Notes: generated by a model not told the origin, from the letters alone. Numbered from the stretch's first letter, positions 14,622 through 23,176 are shown. The stretch is 61,241 nucleotides of DNA from an uncultured Collinsella sp. (GCA_902478365.1 CABSKX010000003.1:1-61241), one strand, 5' to 3'. Numbers and translations are program-made.

Positions 14622-15410
14622 TTACGCTGCGGGCGCGGGGCTGTCTTCTTCGTCTAGCGCGGCAAAGAGTTTCTTGCCGTCGAGCAAACGCGTGCTGACG
14701 TTTCTCATGCGGCTGACCTCAACGGTGCGCAGGGTGTCGTCGGCGCCTCGGGTGTCGTAGACCGTTCCCAGCAGATACGAGACGCCATCGCGCTGCCTGA
14801 TGGCAAAGGGCCGGACCGTCATCCGCACCACCTCGATTTCGCCTCGGGTAAGGACGTTTGTGATATCAAAGCTGACGGTTGTTCCATGGTCGATGGCCTG
14901 TTCGATGAGCTCGCACGTGTCGATACGCTTGGCGTGCGGACGCGTTGTCTTGACGGGCGCGTCGTTGGCGGCCGGTGCCGGTTCGGGCATATCGAGATAG
15001 TCGCGAACATCGGCGCTCGCCATGGCGACCAGGTGCTGCGCCATGCTCTTTCGAATGGCTATGGGCGTCGACCGGTTGCGCATGACCATGCCGTGGAGCC
15101 GTATGATCTCTTCGTCAGCAAGCGGGCGGGTGAGGAGCCGATAGCCCACGCCGCGCTTATAGTCGATTTCGTATCCGGCGTGACGAAGTGCGGATATCGA
15201 GGTATAGATGCTGCGGCGTGCCGCCGAGATGGGCATGCGGGTGGGGTCGTCGGGATGGGCGAGGAGCTCGACCAGCTCGTCCGAAAGCAGCGCCTTGTCC
15301 TCGCCGGTGTTCTCGCTCAAGAGCTGCAGGATGCGTACGGCGCGATAGGCTGCCATCGAGGCGGAGCCCCTAGTCGTGGTCTCGTAGTTTTCAACAACGG
15401 CTTCGGTCAT
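14622..15410 (-). CDS. WYL-domain-type transcriptional regulator
   Basis: 262 residues. An N-terminal winged helix (YRAVRILQLLSENTGED, RRSIYTSISALRHAGYEIDY, GVGYRLL) is followed by a beta-rich region typical of WYL-type regulators (VSFDITNVLTRGEIEVVRMTVRPFAI, VSYLLGTVYDTRGAD). It probably binds DNA and senses a ligand; target unknown. ATG at 15410 preferred over the upstream GTG, which leaves no room for the AAGGA. The 13-mer AGTTTTCAACAAC occurs inside the start of the gene (15386) and upstream (15526) and could be an autoregulatory site. Confidence 0.75.
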   Translation of the reverse strand: MTEAVVENYETTTRGSASMAAYRAVRILQLLSENTGEDKALLSDELVELLAHPDDPTRMPISAARRSIYTSISALRHAGYEIDYKRGVGYRLLTRPLADEEIIRLHGMVMRNRSTPIAIRKSMAQHLVAMASADVRDYLDMPEPAPAANDAPVKTTRPHAKRIDTCELIEQAIDHGTTVSFDITNVLTRGEIEVVRMTVRPFAIRQRDGVSYLLGTVYDTRGADDTLRTVEVSRMRNVSTRLLDGKKLFAALDEEDSPAPAA

Positions 15411-15586
15411 AGCGCCCACGTCCTTTCCTTTTTTGGTGATGGCGGATTAGAGCCTAGGGCGCGAAGCCTGGCCAAGGACGCGTGACGCCTTGGACGGTCG
15501 ATGGTTGCCGGCAAACGGCGGGTCGAGTTTTCAACAACCCTGCCTAACTGACCAAAACCTTGCCAAAAGCTTGACGGATGCTGTTG

Positions 15587-15620
15587 AAAAAAAGCGCCCC
15601 TCGGCTTGCCGAAAGGCGCT
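15587..15620 (-). terminator. Intrinsic terminator after asnS (minus strand)
   Basis: AGCGCCTTTCGGC and GCCGAGGGGCGCT pair, then a run of seven T residues on the minus strand. Confidence 0.88.
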
Positions 15621-15659
15621 GGCGCGATGTGCTGTAATGCGCTGGGTGTGCTATGGCGA

Positions 15660-17063
15660 TTAGAAGTCGGCGTTACCCACGGTACGCGGGTGCGGCAGGA
15701 CGTCGCGGATATTGCCCACGCCGGTGAGGTACATCACCAAGCGCTCGAAGCCCAGACCGTAGCCGGCGTGCTTGCAGGAACCGTAGCGGCGCAGGTCAAG
15801 GTAGTACTTGTACTGCTCGGGATTCATACCCAGGTCCTTGATGCGGGCCTCGAGCAGATCCAGGCGCTCCTCGCGCTGTGAGCCGCCGATAATCTCGCCG
15901 ATACCGGGAACCAGGCAGTCGGCGGCGGCGACGGTCTTGCCGTCCTCGTTCATGCGCATGTAGAAGGCCTTGATCTCGGCCGGGTAGTCGGTTACAAAGG
16001 TCGGGCGCTTAAAGTGCTCCTCGGTCAGGAAACGCTCGTGCTCGGTTTGCAGGTCGATGCCCCAGCTCACGGGATAGTCAAACTTGTGACCCGCAGCGAC
16101 TGCCTGCTCCAGGATCTCGACGGCCTCGGTATAGGTGACGCGGGCAAAGTCGGAGTTGGCGACATGGTCCAGGCGCTCGAGCAGACCCTTGTCCACAAAC
16201 TTGTTGAGCATGTTGAGCTCGTCGGGGCAGGTGGCCATAACGTCCTTAAGGACGTACTTGAGCATAGCCTCGGCGTTATCCATGTAGTCGTTGAGGTCGG
16301 CAAATGCCATCTCGGGCTCAATCATCCAAAACTCGGCGGCGTGGCGCGTGGTGTTGGAGTTTTCGGCGCGGAAGGTGGGGCCAAAGGTGTACACGTCGCC
16401 AAAGGCCATGGCAAAGTTCTCGGCATTGAGCTGGCCGGACACGGTGAGGCTCGCATGCTTGCCAAAGAAGTCCTGGTTCCAGTCGACCTCGCCGGACTCG
16501 GTGAGGGGCGGGTTTTTGGGGTCGAGCGTGGTCACGCGGAACATCTCGCCGGCGCCCTCGCAGTCACTCGTGGTGATGATGGGGGTGTTGACGTAGACAA
16601 AGCCCTGCTCCTGGAAGAAGCGGTGGATGGCGGCAGCCGCGACAGAGCGGATGCGGAACACGGCGCGGAACAGGTTGGTGCGCGGGCGCAGGTGCTGCTG
16701 GGTGCGCAGGAACTCGACGGTTGCGCGCTTCTTCTGCAGCGGGTAATCCGGAGCGCTGACGCCCTCGACCTCGATGGAGGTGGCAGAAAGCTCGAAGGGC
16801 TGGGGCGCATCGGGGGTCAGCTTGACGGTGCCGGTGCAGATGAGTGCGGCCGAGACGTTTTGATGGGCGATCTCGTCGTAGTTGTTGAGCGCCTCGCGGT
16901 TCATGACGACCTGCAGGTCGCGGAAGCAGCTGCCGTCGTTGAGTGTAACGAAGCCAAAGTTCTTCATGTCGCGGACGGACTTGACCCAGCCGGCAACGGT
17001 GACGGTCTGGCCACCGAGCGACTCGGCATCGGCATAGAGCTGCGCGATTTTGGTGCGGTTCAC
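15660..17063 (-). CDS. asnS: Asparaginyl-tRNA synthetase
   Basis: 467 residues, the same size as E. coli AsnS (466). It charges tRNA-Asn in the cytoplasm. The N-terminal OB-fold anticodon-binding domain (VTVAGWVKSVRDMKNFGFV) is followed by the class II core: motif 2 FRAENSNTTRHAAEFWMIEP and motif 3 GYGLGFERLVMYLTG. The Asn-type lineage is indicated by overall length and by the HAAEFWM region. Start taken as GTG at 17063, 3-4 bases after GGGAGGATAC; an ATG four codons upstream overlaps the ribosome-binding site. Confidence 0.94.
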   Translation of the reverse strand: MNRTKIAQLYADAESLGGQTVTVAGWVKSVRDMKNFGFVTLNDGSCFRDLQVVMNREALNNYDEIAHQNVSAALICTGTVKLTPDAPQPFELSATSIEVEGVSAPDYPLQKKRATVEFLRTQQHLRPRTNLFRAVFRIRSVAAAAIHRFFQEQGFVYVNTPIITTSDCEGAGEMFRVTTLDPKNPPLTESGEVDWNQDFFGKHASLTVSGQLNAENFAMAFGDVYTFGPTFRAENSNTTRHAAEFWMIEPEMAFADLNDYMDNAEAMLKYVLKDVMATCPDELNMLNKFVDKGLLERLDHVANSDFARVTYTEAVEILEQAVAAGHKFDYPVSWGIDLQTEHERFLTEEHFKRPTFVTDYPAEIKAFYMRMNEDGKTVAAADCLVPGIGEIIGGSQREERLDLLEARIKDLGMNPEQYKYYLDLRRYGSCKHAGYGLGFERLVMYLTGVGNIRDVLPHPRTVGNADF

Positions 17064-17199
17064 GTATCCTCCCATAACGGTTGTACGGATTATTTCCAAA
17101 CAGTTAACCATTCTAACCCGCGAGTGGGGGCGTAGCAAAACGGCAAGCTCGATGTATGAGCGTGACGTGGGCACCGCGCAAGCGCCGATTTTGCGGTGC

Positions 17200-19134
17200 C
17201 TAGTGTCCGCAGATGGCTTGGCGTATGAGGGCTGCGTAGGTGTCGATTCCCGCCTGGGTGAGGTGTGTGCCGTCGTCGACGAGGTATTCGCTGTGGCCCT
17301 CCGAGGCGCCGTTCCAGTCGATGACGCCGGCGTTGTCGTTTTGGGCGCATACGTCGCGGATCGTCTGGTTGTTGCGGTCCTGCAGCTCGAGCGGCACGCG
17401 CACGGTCACAAAGTAGATGGGTTTGCCGCCCACGGCATTGATCACGTCCTGCACCTGCTGGGGGTCGCGGATGAGGCCATTGGTGCCAAGTGCACAGATG
17501 ACCACACTCGGGTCGTAGTTGGCGCTGTCCTGCGCGTAGACATCCTGGAAGGTGTAGAACTGGCGGCTCACCACGCCGTCGATGTACGCGTTGGGAAGCA
17601 CCGCCTGAATGCCAGGTTGGGCACCTGCGGTGACCGAGTCGCCGATCATGAGCACGCGGGCGTCGCAGGTTCCGGTTGCCTCGTCGTAGGTAAAGCTCTT
17701 CCAGTCTAAGTTCTTGGGGACCTTTTCGGCGATAGGTCCCCCTTTGGGTTTTTGCTTGGCGGCGTCATCGGATGCGGTGTCGCTGGGCTGGGAATCTTTG
17801 CCGGATGCGGGCTCGGCGCCCTTGTTGTTGGCTCCGTTGTCCTGGGACGAGGTCGCGTTCTGGGCAAGCTCGGGACGGAGCTGCTCGGCGCGGGCGGTGG
17901 CGATGCCTGCCCAGTCAAGCGGCGCGAAGGCAAGTGCGGCGACGCATGCGGCGCCAAGCGCGGGGAGCACCATGGCGGGCGCGAGGACGTGCTTTCCTGC
18001 CGTGCTGTTCTGTTGGGCCGGCTTGTGGGACCAAGGGCGTTCGACGAGGCGATAGAAAACCTCGGCTACCGCAAGGATCAGTACAAGCTGTAATACCTGC
18101 TCCCACCAGGCGATGCGGGTAGTGCGGGTTGCGGGGTTCATAAGAAGCAGTAGGGGATAGTGCACCAGATAGACCGAGAACGAGCGCTGGCCCAGCCAGA
18201 CGAGCGGCTTGACCGACAATAGACGACGCACGATGCACTCCGTATTCTGCACGCAGATGATAAGGAGCCCGGTGAGTAGGGCGAGCAGCAAAAAGCCACC
18301 GCGGTAGAGCCAGGCGCTCTCTCCGGTCAGCATGAGTGCGCCGGCTATAACGGCAACGAGCCACGCGATAGAAATCGCGTTGACCTTTGAGATGCCCTTG
18401 TTGGCTCCGGGGGTATGGATGTTACCGCTCAGCATCTCGCGCAGGCGCGGCGCTGCGATGGCGGCTAAGGCTCCGCATAGAAGCTCGGCGGCACGGGTGT
18501 CGGTTCCGTAGTAGACACGCGATGTGTCGGCGGTGGGATTAAACATGAGGACCATGGCTGCCGTCGATGCAAGCGCGAATGCGATCGTGATGCCGATGGC
18601 GGTGTTGCGCGACCTGGTTTTGCCGCACAGTGCCATAAGGATGACCGGCCATACCAGATAGAACTGCATGGTGACAGCGCAGAACCACAGGTGCGTGAGC
18701 GGCGAGGGGAGCCCCGCGGCGGCGAAATACGAGACGTTGCGGAAGATGTAGAACCAGTTGCTCAAAAAGAGTGCCGATGGCAGGGCGTCCTGCTGCACCT
18801 TAGGGAGTAGGCTCGGGGCTGCGATGTAGGTGGCGACGGCGGTAAGCGCGATGGTCACGACGATCGGCGGCATCATGCGCGCAATGCGGCGACAGATATA
18901 GCGCGGGTACGAGAATCCGTCGCGTGCCGTAGCCCGCATAATGCTTTTGGTGGCGAGATAGCCACTCAGCGTAAAGAAGAGCGTAACGCCCAAAAAACCG
19001 CCGGTCAGGCGGCTGGGGCGAAGGTGATATAGGACGACGCCGGCGATGGCGAGGGCGCGGAGCCCGTCGAGCGCGACGATGCGTTGGTTGCGTTGAGGCG
19101 CGGCATGTGCGGCGCCCGTGGGTGTGTTTTGCAT
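17200..19134 (-). CDS. Membrane O-acetyltransferase with C-terminal SGNH domain (OatA/OafA-like)
   Basis: 644 residues. The N-terminal acyltransferase-3 domain has about ten membrane helices, starting RIVALDGLRALAIAGVVLYH and including FFTLSGYL. After a Ser/Asp/Lys-rich linker near residues 425-475 comes an extracytoplasmic SGNH hydrolase-like domain with VLMIGDSVTAG (nucleophile Ser) and DGTHLTQAG (Asp-x-x-His). This two-domain layout is that of OatA, which acetylates peptidoglycan, and of OafA-type enzymes that acetylate surface glycans. It probably modifies the cell envelope; the acceptor cannot be told. Confidence 0.88.
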   Translation of the reverse strand: MQNTPTGAAHAAPQRNQRIVALDGLRALAIAGVVLYHLRPSRLTGGFLGVTLFFTLSGYLATKSIMRATARDGFSYPRYICRRIARMMPPIVVTIALTAVATYIAAPSLLPKVQQDALPSALFLSNWFYIFRNVSYFAAAGLPSPLTHLWFCAVTMQFYLVWPVILMALCGKTRSRNTAIGITIAFALASTAAMVLMFNPTADTSRVYYGTDTRAAELLCGALAAIAAPRLREMLSGNIHTPGANKGISKVNAISIAWLVAVIAGALMLTGESAWLYRGGFLLLALLTGLLIICVQNTECIVRRLLSVKPLVWLGQRSFSVYLVHYPLLLLMNPATRTTRIAWWEQVLQLVLILAVAEVFYRLVERPWSHKPAQQNSTAGKHVLAPAMVLPALGAACVAALAFAPLDWAGIATARAEQLRPELAQNATSSQDNGANNKGAEPASGKDSQPSDTASDDAAKQKPKGGPIAEKVPKNLDWKSFTYDEATGTCDARVLMIGDSVTAGAQPGIQAVLPNAYIDGVVSRQFYTFQDVYAQDSANYDPSVVICALGTNGLIRDPQQVQDVINAVGGKPIYFVTVRVPLELQDRNNQTIRDVCAQNDNAGVIDWNGASEGHSEYLVDDGTHLTQAGIDTYAALIRQAICGH

Positions 19135-19276
19135 CGATCTTCCTCCAATGTCGACCTAGCAGTCTAGCGCTCTGCGCGGACAAGGGAAGGGGGTTCGTGC
19201 GGTTGAACAACATGCCGCGGGGCGATGCCTCGCTACGCAAAAGCCGCACCTGCGTTGATGCTCAGCTGCCTATATA

Positions 19277-19286
19277 GAAACGTTTC
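19277..19286. promoter_or_regulatory. Palindrome GAAACGTTTC downstream of the EIIA gene
   Basis: Perfect 10-bp palindrome, identical to the one at 19984. It has the central CG of LacI-family and CcpA-like operators. Confidence 0.5.
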
Positions 19287-19368
19287 AGAACCTCTACATA
19301 GGCAAAAACAACAGCACAGATGCGGCAAAGATGCACGGGTGGTTGAGCCTTTATGCGATGATGCTCGG

Positions 19369-19932
19369 CTACTTGGTCTTGGCAACCAGCAGCGGATCGC
19401 CAAGTTTGACGAGCGGATTGCCGCCGATAAGCGTGCCAGACTCGCCGACGTGGTCGATGCTCTTGAGGCGGTCGAGCTCAGAGACGATGACGGTCACGAT
19501 GTCTTCGTGACCGGCGGCCTTAATGGCGTCGCGGTCGAAGCTGATGAGCGGCTGGCCGGCCTTGACCACATCGCCCATCTCGACAAAGCGGGCAAAACCC
19601 TTGCCGTTCATTTCCACGGTGCCCAGGCCAACATGGATGAACACGCGCAGACCGTCCTCGGTGATCATGCCGATGGAGTGGTTGGTGACGGTGGTGGCGC
19701 CGATACGGCCGTTGGCGGGGGCGTAAATGGTGCCGGTAATGGGCTCGATGCCGTAGCCCTGGCCGAGCATGCCCGAGGCGATGGTCTCGTCGGGAACCTC
19801 ACTCAGATTGACGAGCACGCCGTTGACGGGAGCGTAGATGACGCCTTCGCGGGTGGCGAAGCTTGCTGCGGGCGGAACGGACGCCTCGCCCGACGAAGTG
19901 AACGTGGACTTGAGCGAATCGAGCAGACCCAT
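19369..19932 (-). CDS. Stand-alone PTS glucose-family EIIA domain
   Basis: 187 residues. A full EIIA-Glc/Crr-like domain (residues 25-160) follows a short linker: APVNGVLVNLSEVPDETIASGMLGQG, TNHSIGMITEDG with the first active-site His, and VFIHVGLGTVEMNG with the His that takes phosphate from HPr. It passes phosphate to an EIIB partner and may act as a regulator. No EIIB or EIIC adjoins it. ATG at 19932 chosen because GGAGG lies 6 bases upstream. GAAACGTTTC palindromes sit on either side of the gene. Confidence 0.92.
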   Translation of the reverse strand: MGLLDSLKSTFTSSGEASVPPAASFATREGVIYAPVNGVLVNLSEVPDETIASGMLGQGYGIEPITGTIYAPANGRIGATTVTNHSIGMITEDGLRVFIHVGLGTVEMNGKGFARFVEMGDVVKAGQPLISFDRDAIKAAGHEDIVTVIVSELDRLKSIDHVGESGTLIGGNPLVKLGDPLLVAKTK

Positions 19933-19983
19933 AGTTGCCTCCAACGTATCAAGTGCGCATATCGCGCGCGTGTAGTTTTGCCG

Positions 19984-19993
19984 GAAACGTTTC
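19984..19993. promoter_or_regulatory. Palindrome GAAACGTTTC upstream of the EIIA gene
   Basis: A 10-bp perfect palindrome 52 bp upstream of the EIIA start codon, identical to the one past the gene's end. A likely operator for a LacI-family or carbon-catabolite regulator. Confidence 0.6.
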
Positions 19994-20179
19994 GTATGTG
20001 TTTCCCAGCACGGTCAGCGCCCCTATTTTACGCTGCCCAACGATACCTCTGAACAGCGATTTTGTGATATATCAGTTGAAGGCCAACTTATTGCGGGGGT
20101 GTTTCTGCGCCGCGGGCTCAAGTGGGGTACGCTAAGGTGCGAAAAACGAGTGCGCGCGAATCGCACGGAGGGAGCACCT

Positions 20180-21079
20180 ATGATTATTGAGAACCATGCG
20201 CTGTGGGGCGAGGAGCCGACCGAGGATTATCCGGCGACGTTTACGTATCTGGGTGCCGAGCCGCTGCCCGACAAGCCCAATGGCCGCCGCCCCGCGGTGA
20301 TTATCTGCGGCGGAGGCGGGTTTACGCATATCGCTCCGCACGAGCAGGACCCGGTGGCGTTTGCATTTTTGGACCGCGGCTACCAGGCCTTTGTGCTCAA
20401 CTATGTGACGAGCGCCACGGGCGACGTGAGCTTTCCGCGCCCGCAGGCGGACCTCGCCAAGATGGTCGCTACCGTGCGCGCCAACGCCGACGAGTGGCAT
20501 GTCGATCCCAAGCGCGTGTGCATCGTGGGTTTCTCGGCGGGCGGCATGATCTGCGCCTCGTTGGCAACGCAGTGGAAGACCGGACCCTTCGCGGGTCTTG
20601 CCGGGGCTCGTCCGGAGGATATTCGTCCCGACGCCGTGGTGCTGGGCTATCCGTTGCTCGACCTTGCTTATGTGCGCGATATGCAGACGCGCGACCCGCG
20701 CATCGACCTGCGCGTGCCCAAGACGGGTGGCAAGACGGGGCGCGATTTGCTCAACGACTATCTGTCGATGGTGACGGGCGGCGAGGCGACCGATGAGCAC
20801 CTGACCGACATTTGCCCTACCACGCACGTTTCGCGCCAGATGCCCCCGACCTTTGTATGGGGCGTTTCGGACGACAAGACGGCGCCGGTCGCGCAGGTCT
20901 ACCCGTTTGCGCAGCGCATGGCCGAGGAGGGTGTTGCATGCGAGATGCACGTCTTTGACCAGGGTGGCCACGGCCTTTCGCTCGGCAACGCCAATACCGC
21001 GGTCGACAACGAGGACAAGCAGGTTTCCGTCCGTCCCTGGATCCGCCTGGCCTTCCGCTTCCTGGAGCGCCATCTGTAA
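20180..21079 (+). CDS. Alpha/beta-hydrolase, BD-FAE/Aes-type esterase
   Basis: 299 residues, cytoplasmic. The oxyanion-hole region is PAVIICGGGGFTHIAPHEQD. The nucleophile elbow is VGFSAGG (GxSxG, Ser near residue 120). The acid is in VSDDKTAP and the catalytic His in DQGGHGLS. Resembles carbohydrate acetyl-esterases and related lipases that remove acyl groups from xylan or other glycosides; the real substrate is unknown. ATG at 20180 chosen for the CGGAGGGAG upstream. Likely a single-gene transcript. Confidence 0.83.
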   Translation: MIIENHALWGEEPTEDYPATFTYLGAEPLPDKPNGRRPAVIICGGGGFTHIAPHEQDPVAFAFLDRGYQAFVLNYVTSATGDVSFPRPQADLAKMVATVRANADEWHVDPKRVCIVGFSAGGMICASLATQWKTGPFAGLAGARPEDIRPDAVVLGYPLLDLAYVRDMQTRDPRIDLRVPKTGGKTGRDLLNDYLSMVTGGEATDEHLTDICPTTHVSRQMPPTFVWGVSDDKTAPVAQVYPFAQRMAEEGVACEMHVFDQGGHGLSLGNANTAVDNEDKQVSVRPWIRLAFRFLERHL

Positions 21080-21103
21080 GAGGACGGACATCCCCTCAAT
21101 AAC

Positions 21104-21166
21104 TTGCGGTGAAATAGCTCCTATTTAAGGCCTCAACCAGCCCAAGCAGGAACTATTCCACCGCAA
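21104..21166. repeat. Palindrome TTGCGGTGGAATAGTTCCT family, copy 1
   Basis: Left arm TTGCGGTGAAATAGCTCCT and right arm AGGAACTATTCCACCGCAA around a 25-bp loop. It directly precedes the alternating-motif array at 21189. The same palindrome occurs at 22815 and 26990. Confidence 0.9.
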
Positions 21167-21188
21167 TTTTGGTTTTGATGCCCCGCCC

Positions 21189-21450
21189 GGAAACTACGTC
21201 CCGGTTTTGCCCTCGAAGGCGGGCCGCAGTTTCCCATAGGGCCTCGACTGGGAAAGCGCGTCTCGTTTCGAGCGGGGATTCCGGGATGTATTTTCCGCAA
21301 GAGGCTTGTTTGGGAAACCATATACCGTTTCGAGCCAGAATTCTGGGACGCAGGTTCCCCGAGAGGTCCCATCGGGAAACGGTATCCCGGAATCCGCCCG
21401 GATGGTGGGATGCGCTTTCCAGAAGGGCGCCGTTTGGGAAACTGTGACCC
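21189..21450. repeat. Alternating inverted 14-mer array, nine units, 62-bp period
   Basis: Nine copies of a 14-bp motif (consensus GGAAACYRCGTCCC) alternate strictly in orientation. They start at 21189, 21221, 21251, 21283, 21313, 21345, 21375, 21407 and 21437, i.e. steps of 32, 30, 32, 30, 32, 30, 32, 30. The 18-bp gaps tend toward GTTTCGAGCNNNGATTCC and the 16-bp gaps toward GCAAGGGCCTCNNNTG. It is thus a diverged tandem 62-bp repeat with internal mirror symmetry. No ORF fits it and no CRISPR-type direct repeat is present. Confidence 0.92.
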
Positions 21451-21502
21451 GTGATCCACCGGGGACGGAGGAGGGCTGACCATTTTGGGCGGCGGCAGTC
21501 GG

Positions 21503-22684
21503 CTATTTCAGCGTAATGCAGGATGCGAGGAGATCGCAGTACGTTTCTCCCGTGAAATCATAATTGATCCCAAGCGGGCGGTATCCATCCTGGACATATC
21601 CCCAGTAAGGTCCGCCGGACAGCACTACAGTCTTGCCCGATGACGTCTTTCCAATCGTCTTAGAGAAGGCGGTCTCTGCGCCGTGCGGCGATCCATCGGT
21701 TGCGTATACCGTAAAGTTCGCTTTCGAGGCAACATCTTGCGCTGTAACGTCATTGGCGGTAAGGGTGTCGGACGTCGTTTCGAATTCCAACCAATCCATG
21801 GGGAACCAGTCGGGGAGGACCATCGTAAAGTAGTCGGTCTCAAACGTCCTTGCCTGTCTGGCCTCCTCGGCTTTCTTGGCCTCTTCCTCCGCCTGGCGCC
21901 TTGCCTCCTCCTCGGCCTGCTTGACTGCCACGGCGTCGTCGCGGCGCTTGGTCGCGGCGGTCGAGAGCGCCTCGGAGTCGATGCTGAACCCTGCCTTCTT
22001 GGCCCACTTGTCCCCTTCGGCATATTTCTTCGCCGCGGCGATCTGGTCGTCGGTCACCTCGGTCGCCTCGACCGGCTCCAGCGCCACGTCGCCCGCGTTG
22101 ACGGTCTTCTTCTCGGCGGCCTTCTCTCCCAACTTGATGTCGAGCTTGTCGTCGGGGACGGCGTAGATCGTGCCGTCGGCGGCGATGGGGGAGGCGGCGA
22201 CCTCTACCTCGTAGCTGCCGCGGCGGAGCTCGACGCCCCTGCCGTCGCTGTCAACGTAGCGCACGGCGTCGACCTTCTTGCCGCGCTCCTCCTTGCCCGT
22301 AATATGAACCGGCAGCCTGCTCGCGCCTGCCGAGGTGTCCCAGCCCTGGGCCGAGACGCTAAAGCGCACGGCGTGCTTCGCCGCGAGCGCCTCCTGCTCG
22401 GCCGCCTCCCGTGCCTGCTCAGGGGCGTAGATGCCGAAGTAGTAGCCAGCGCCGCCGCCTGCGGCGAGCAGCGCGGCCACGACGGCGGCGATCAGGAGGG
22501 ACCTCTTTGGGCGCTTGGCCTTCGCCGGCGCCGGTGTAGTCGGCTGCGACTCGGCTGCCGGGGCGGATTGAAAGCCGCCCTGCGATTCGGCCGGTGCTTC
22601 ACATTCGGCGGCGATGGGCTCTCCGCACACGGGGCAGAACCTGGTCCCGTCCTCGACCTTCGACCCGCAATTTCGGCAGAACAT
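21503..22684 (-). CDS. Zinc-ribbon single-pass membrane protein of unknown function
   Basis: 393 residues. An N-terminal zinc ribbon (MFCRNCGSKVEDGTRFCPVCG, four Cys) is followed by a Pro/Ala-rich linker, one transmembrane helix (LLIAAVVAALLAAGGGAGYYFG, residues 75-97), then an extracytoplasmic part with a beta-sandwich-like region, an Ala/Glu/Lys-rich coiled coil near 255-285 and a C-terminal domain (FTMVLPDWFPMDWLEFE, KTVVLSGGPYWGYVQD). The layout recalls TcaA-like and double-zinc-ribbon membrane proteins. Start ATG at 22684 chosen for GAGGGGGG 8 bases before it. The gene is bracketed by two palindrome-plus-array modules. Confidence 0.75.
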   Translation of the reverse strand: MFCRNCGSKVEDGTRFCPVCGEPIAAECEAPAESQGGFQSAPAAESQPTTPAPAKAKRPKRSLLIAAVVAALLAAGGGAGYYFGIYAPEQAREAAEQEALAAKHAVRFSVSAQGWDTSAGASRLPVHITGKEERGKKVDAVRYVDSDGRGVELRRGSYEVEVAASPIAADGTIYAVPDDKLDIKLGEKAAEKKTVNAGDVALEPVEATEVTDDQIAAAKKYAEGDKWAKKAGFSIDSEALSTAATKRRDDAVAVKQAEEEARRQAEEEAKKAEEARQARTFETDYFTMVLPDWFPMDWLEFETTSDTLTANDVTAQDVASKANFTVYATDGSPHGAETAFSKTIGKTSSGKTVVLSGGPYWGYVQDGYRPLGINYDFTGETYCDLLASCITLK

Positions 22685-22814
22685 GTGCAGACCCCCCTCG
22701 ATCGGCGCCCTCGCGAATACCGGGCACATTTCCTTCTGTCCTCATGCTAAGGGCGAACGCTCGCCCGTTGTTGCGCAACATTGGCGGGCCCCCTTGCGAC
22801 CCATTCGTCAGCTT

Positions 22815-22883
22815 AAGTTGCGGTGGAATAGTTCCTGATTTGGCAGGATGAAGCCTCAGCCAGGAACTATTCCACCGCAACTT
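22815..22883. repeat. Palindrome GTTGCGGTGGAATAGTTCCT family, copy 2
   Basis: Perfect 23-bp arms (22815-22837 and 22861-22883) around a 23-bp loop. As at 21104, an alternating-motif array follows. Confidence 0.93.
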
Positions 22884-22901
22884 CGTTTTGGCCTGCCGTC
22901 C

Positions 22902-23088
22902 GGAAACCGCATCCCAGTTTGAGCGTCGATTCCGGGACGTAGCTTCCGCTGATGGCTCCAAAGGGAAAGCGCATCCCATTCCGGGATGGACTTTCCGCAT
23001 TGGGCCTCAACCGGAAAATCCATCCCGTTCTGGCGCTCCAGAGCGGGACGTAGCTTCCACAAGGTCGTCGTCTGGGAAACTGCGACCC
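22902..23088. repeat. Alternating inverted 14-mer array, seven units
   Basis: Seven copies of the GGAAACYRCGTCCC motif alternate in orientation, starting at 22902, 22934, 22964, 22983, 23013, 23045 and 23075. Steps are 32, 30, 19, 30, 32, 30; the short step is a 13-bp loss from one 18-bp gap. Units 4 and 5 are inverted complements at 13 of 14 positions. Same family and orientation as the array at 21189. Confidence 0.92.
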
Positions 23089-23103
23089 GGAATCTGCTCA
23101 CTT

Positions 23104-23166
23104 GGTGCAAGGTAACCTGGCCCCAATGCACCAAGTTGGCGCAAAGTAACCCGTTCCCCTTGCACC
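23104..23166. repeat. Two tandem 29-bp hairpin repeats
   Basis: The 29-mers at 23104-23132 and 23138-23166 share GGYGCAARGTAACC, a CCCC centre and TGCACC, each with self-complementary ends (GGTGCA/TGCACC). They lie between the array and the feoAB promoter. Confidence 0.8.
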
Positions 23167-23176
23167 GATCTGTTGA

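Noticed and set aside
20132..21091. A 319-codon antisense frame over the esterase gene
   Set aside because: The sense frame has a full GxSxG/Asp/His triad and a ribosome-binding site; the antisense product shows no family features.
21189..21450. Reading the alternating array as a CRISPR
   Set aside because: CRISPR repeats are 23-47 bp direct repeats with unique spacers. These are 14-mers in alternating orientation with related gaps, and no cas gene is near.
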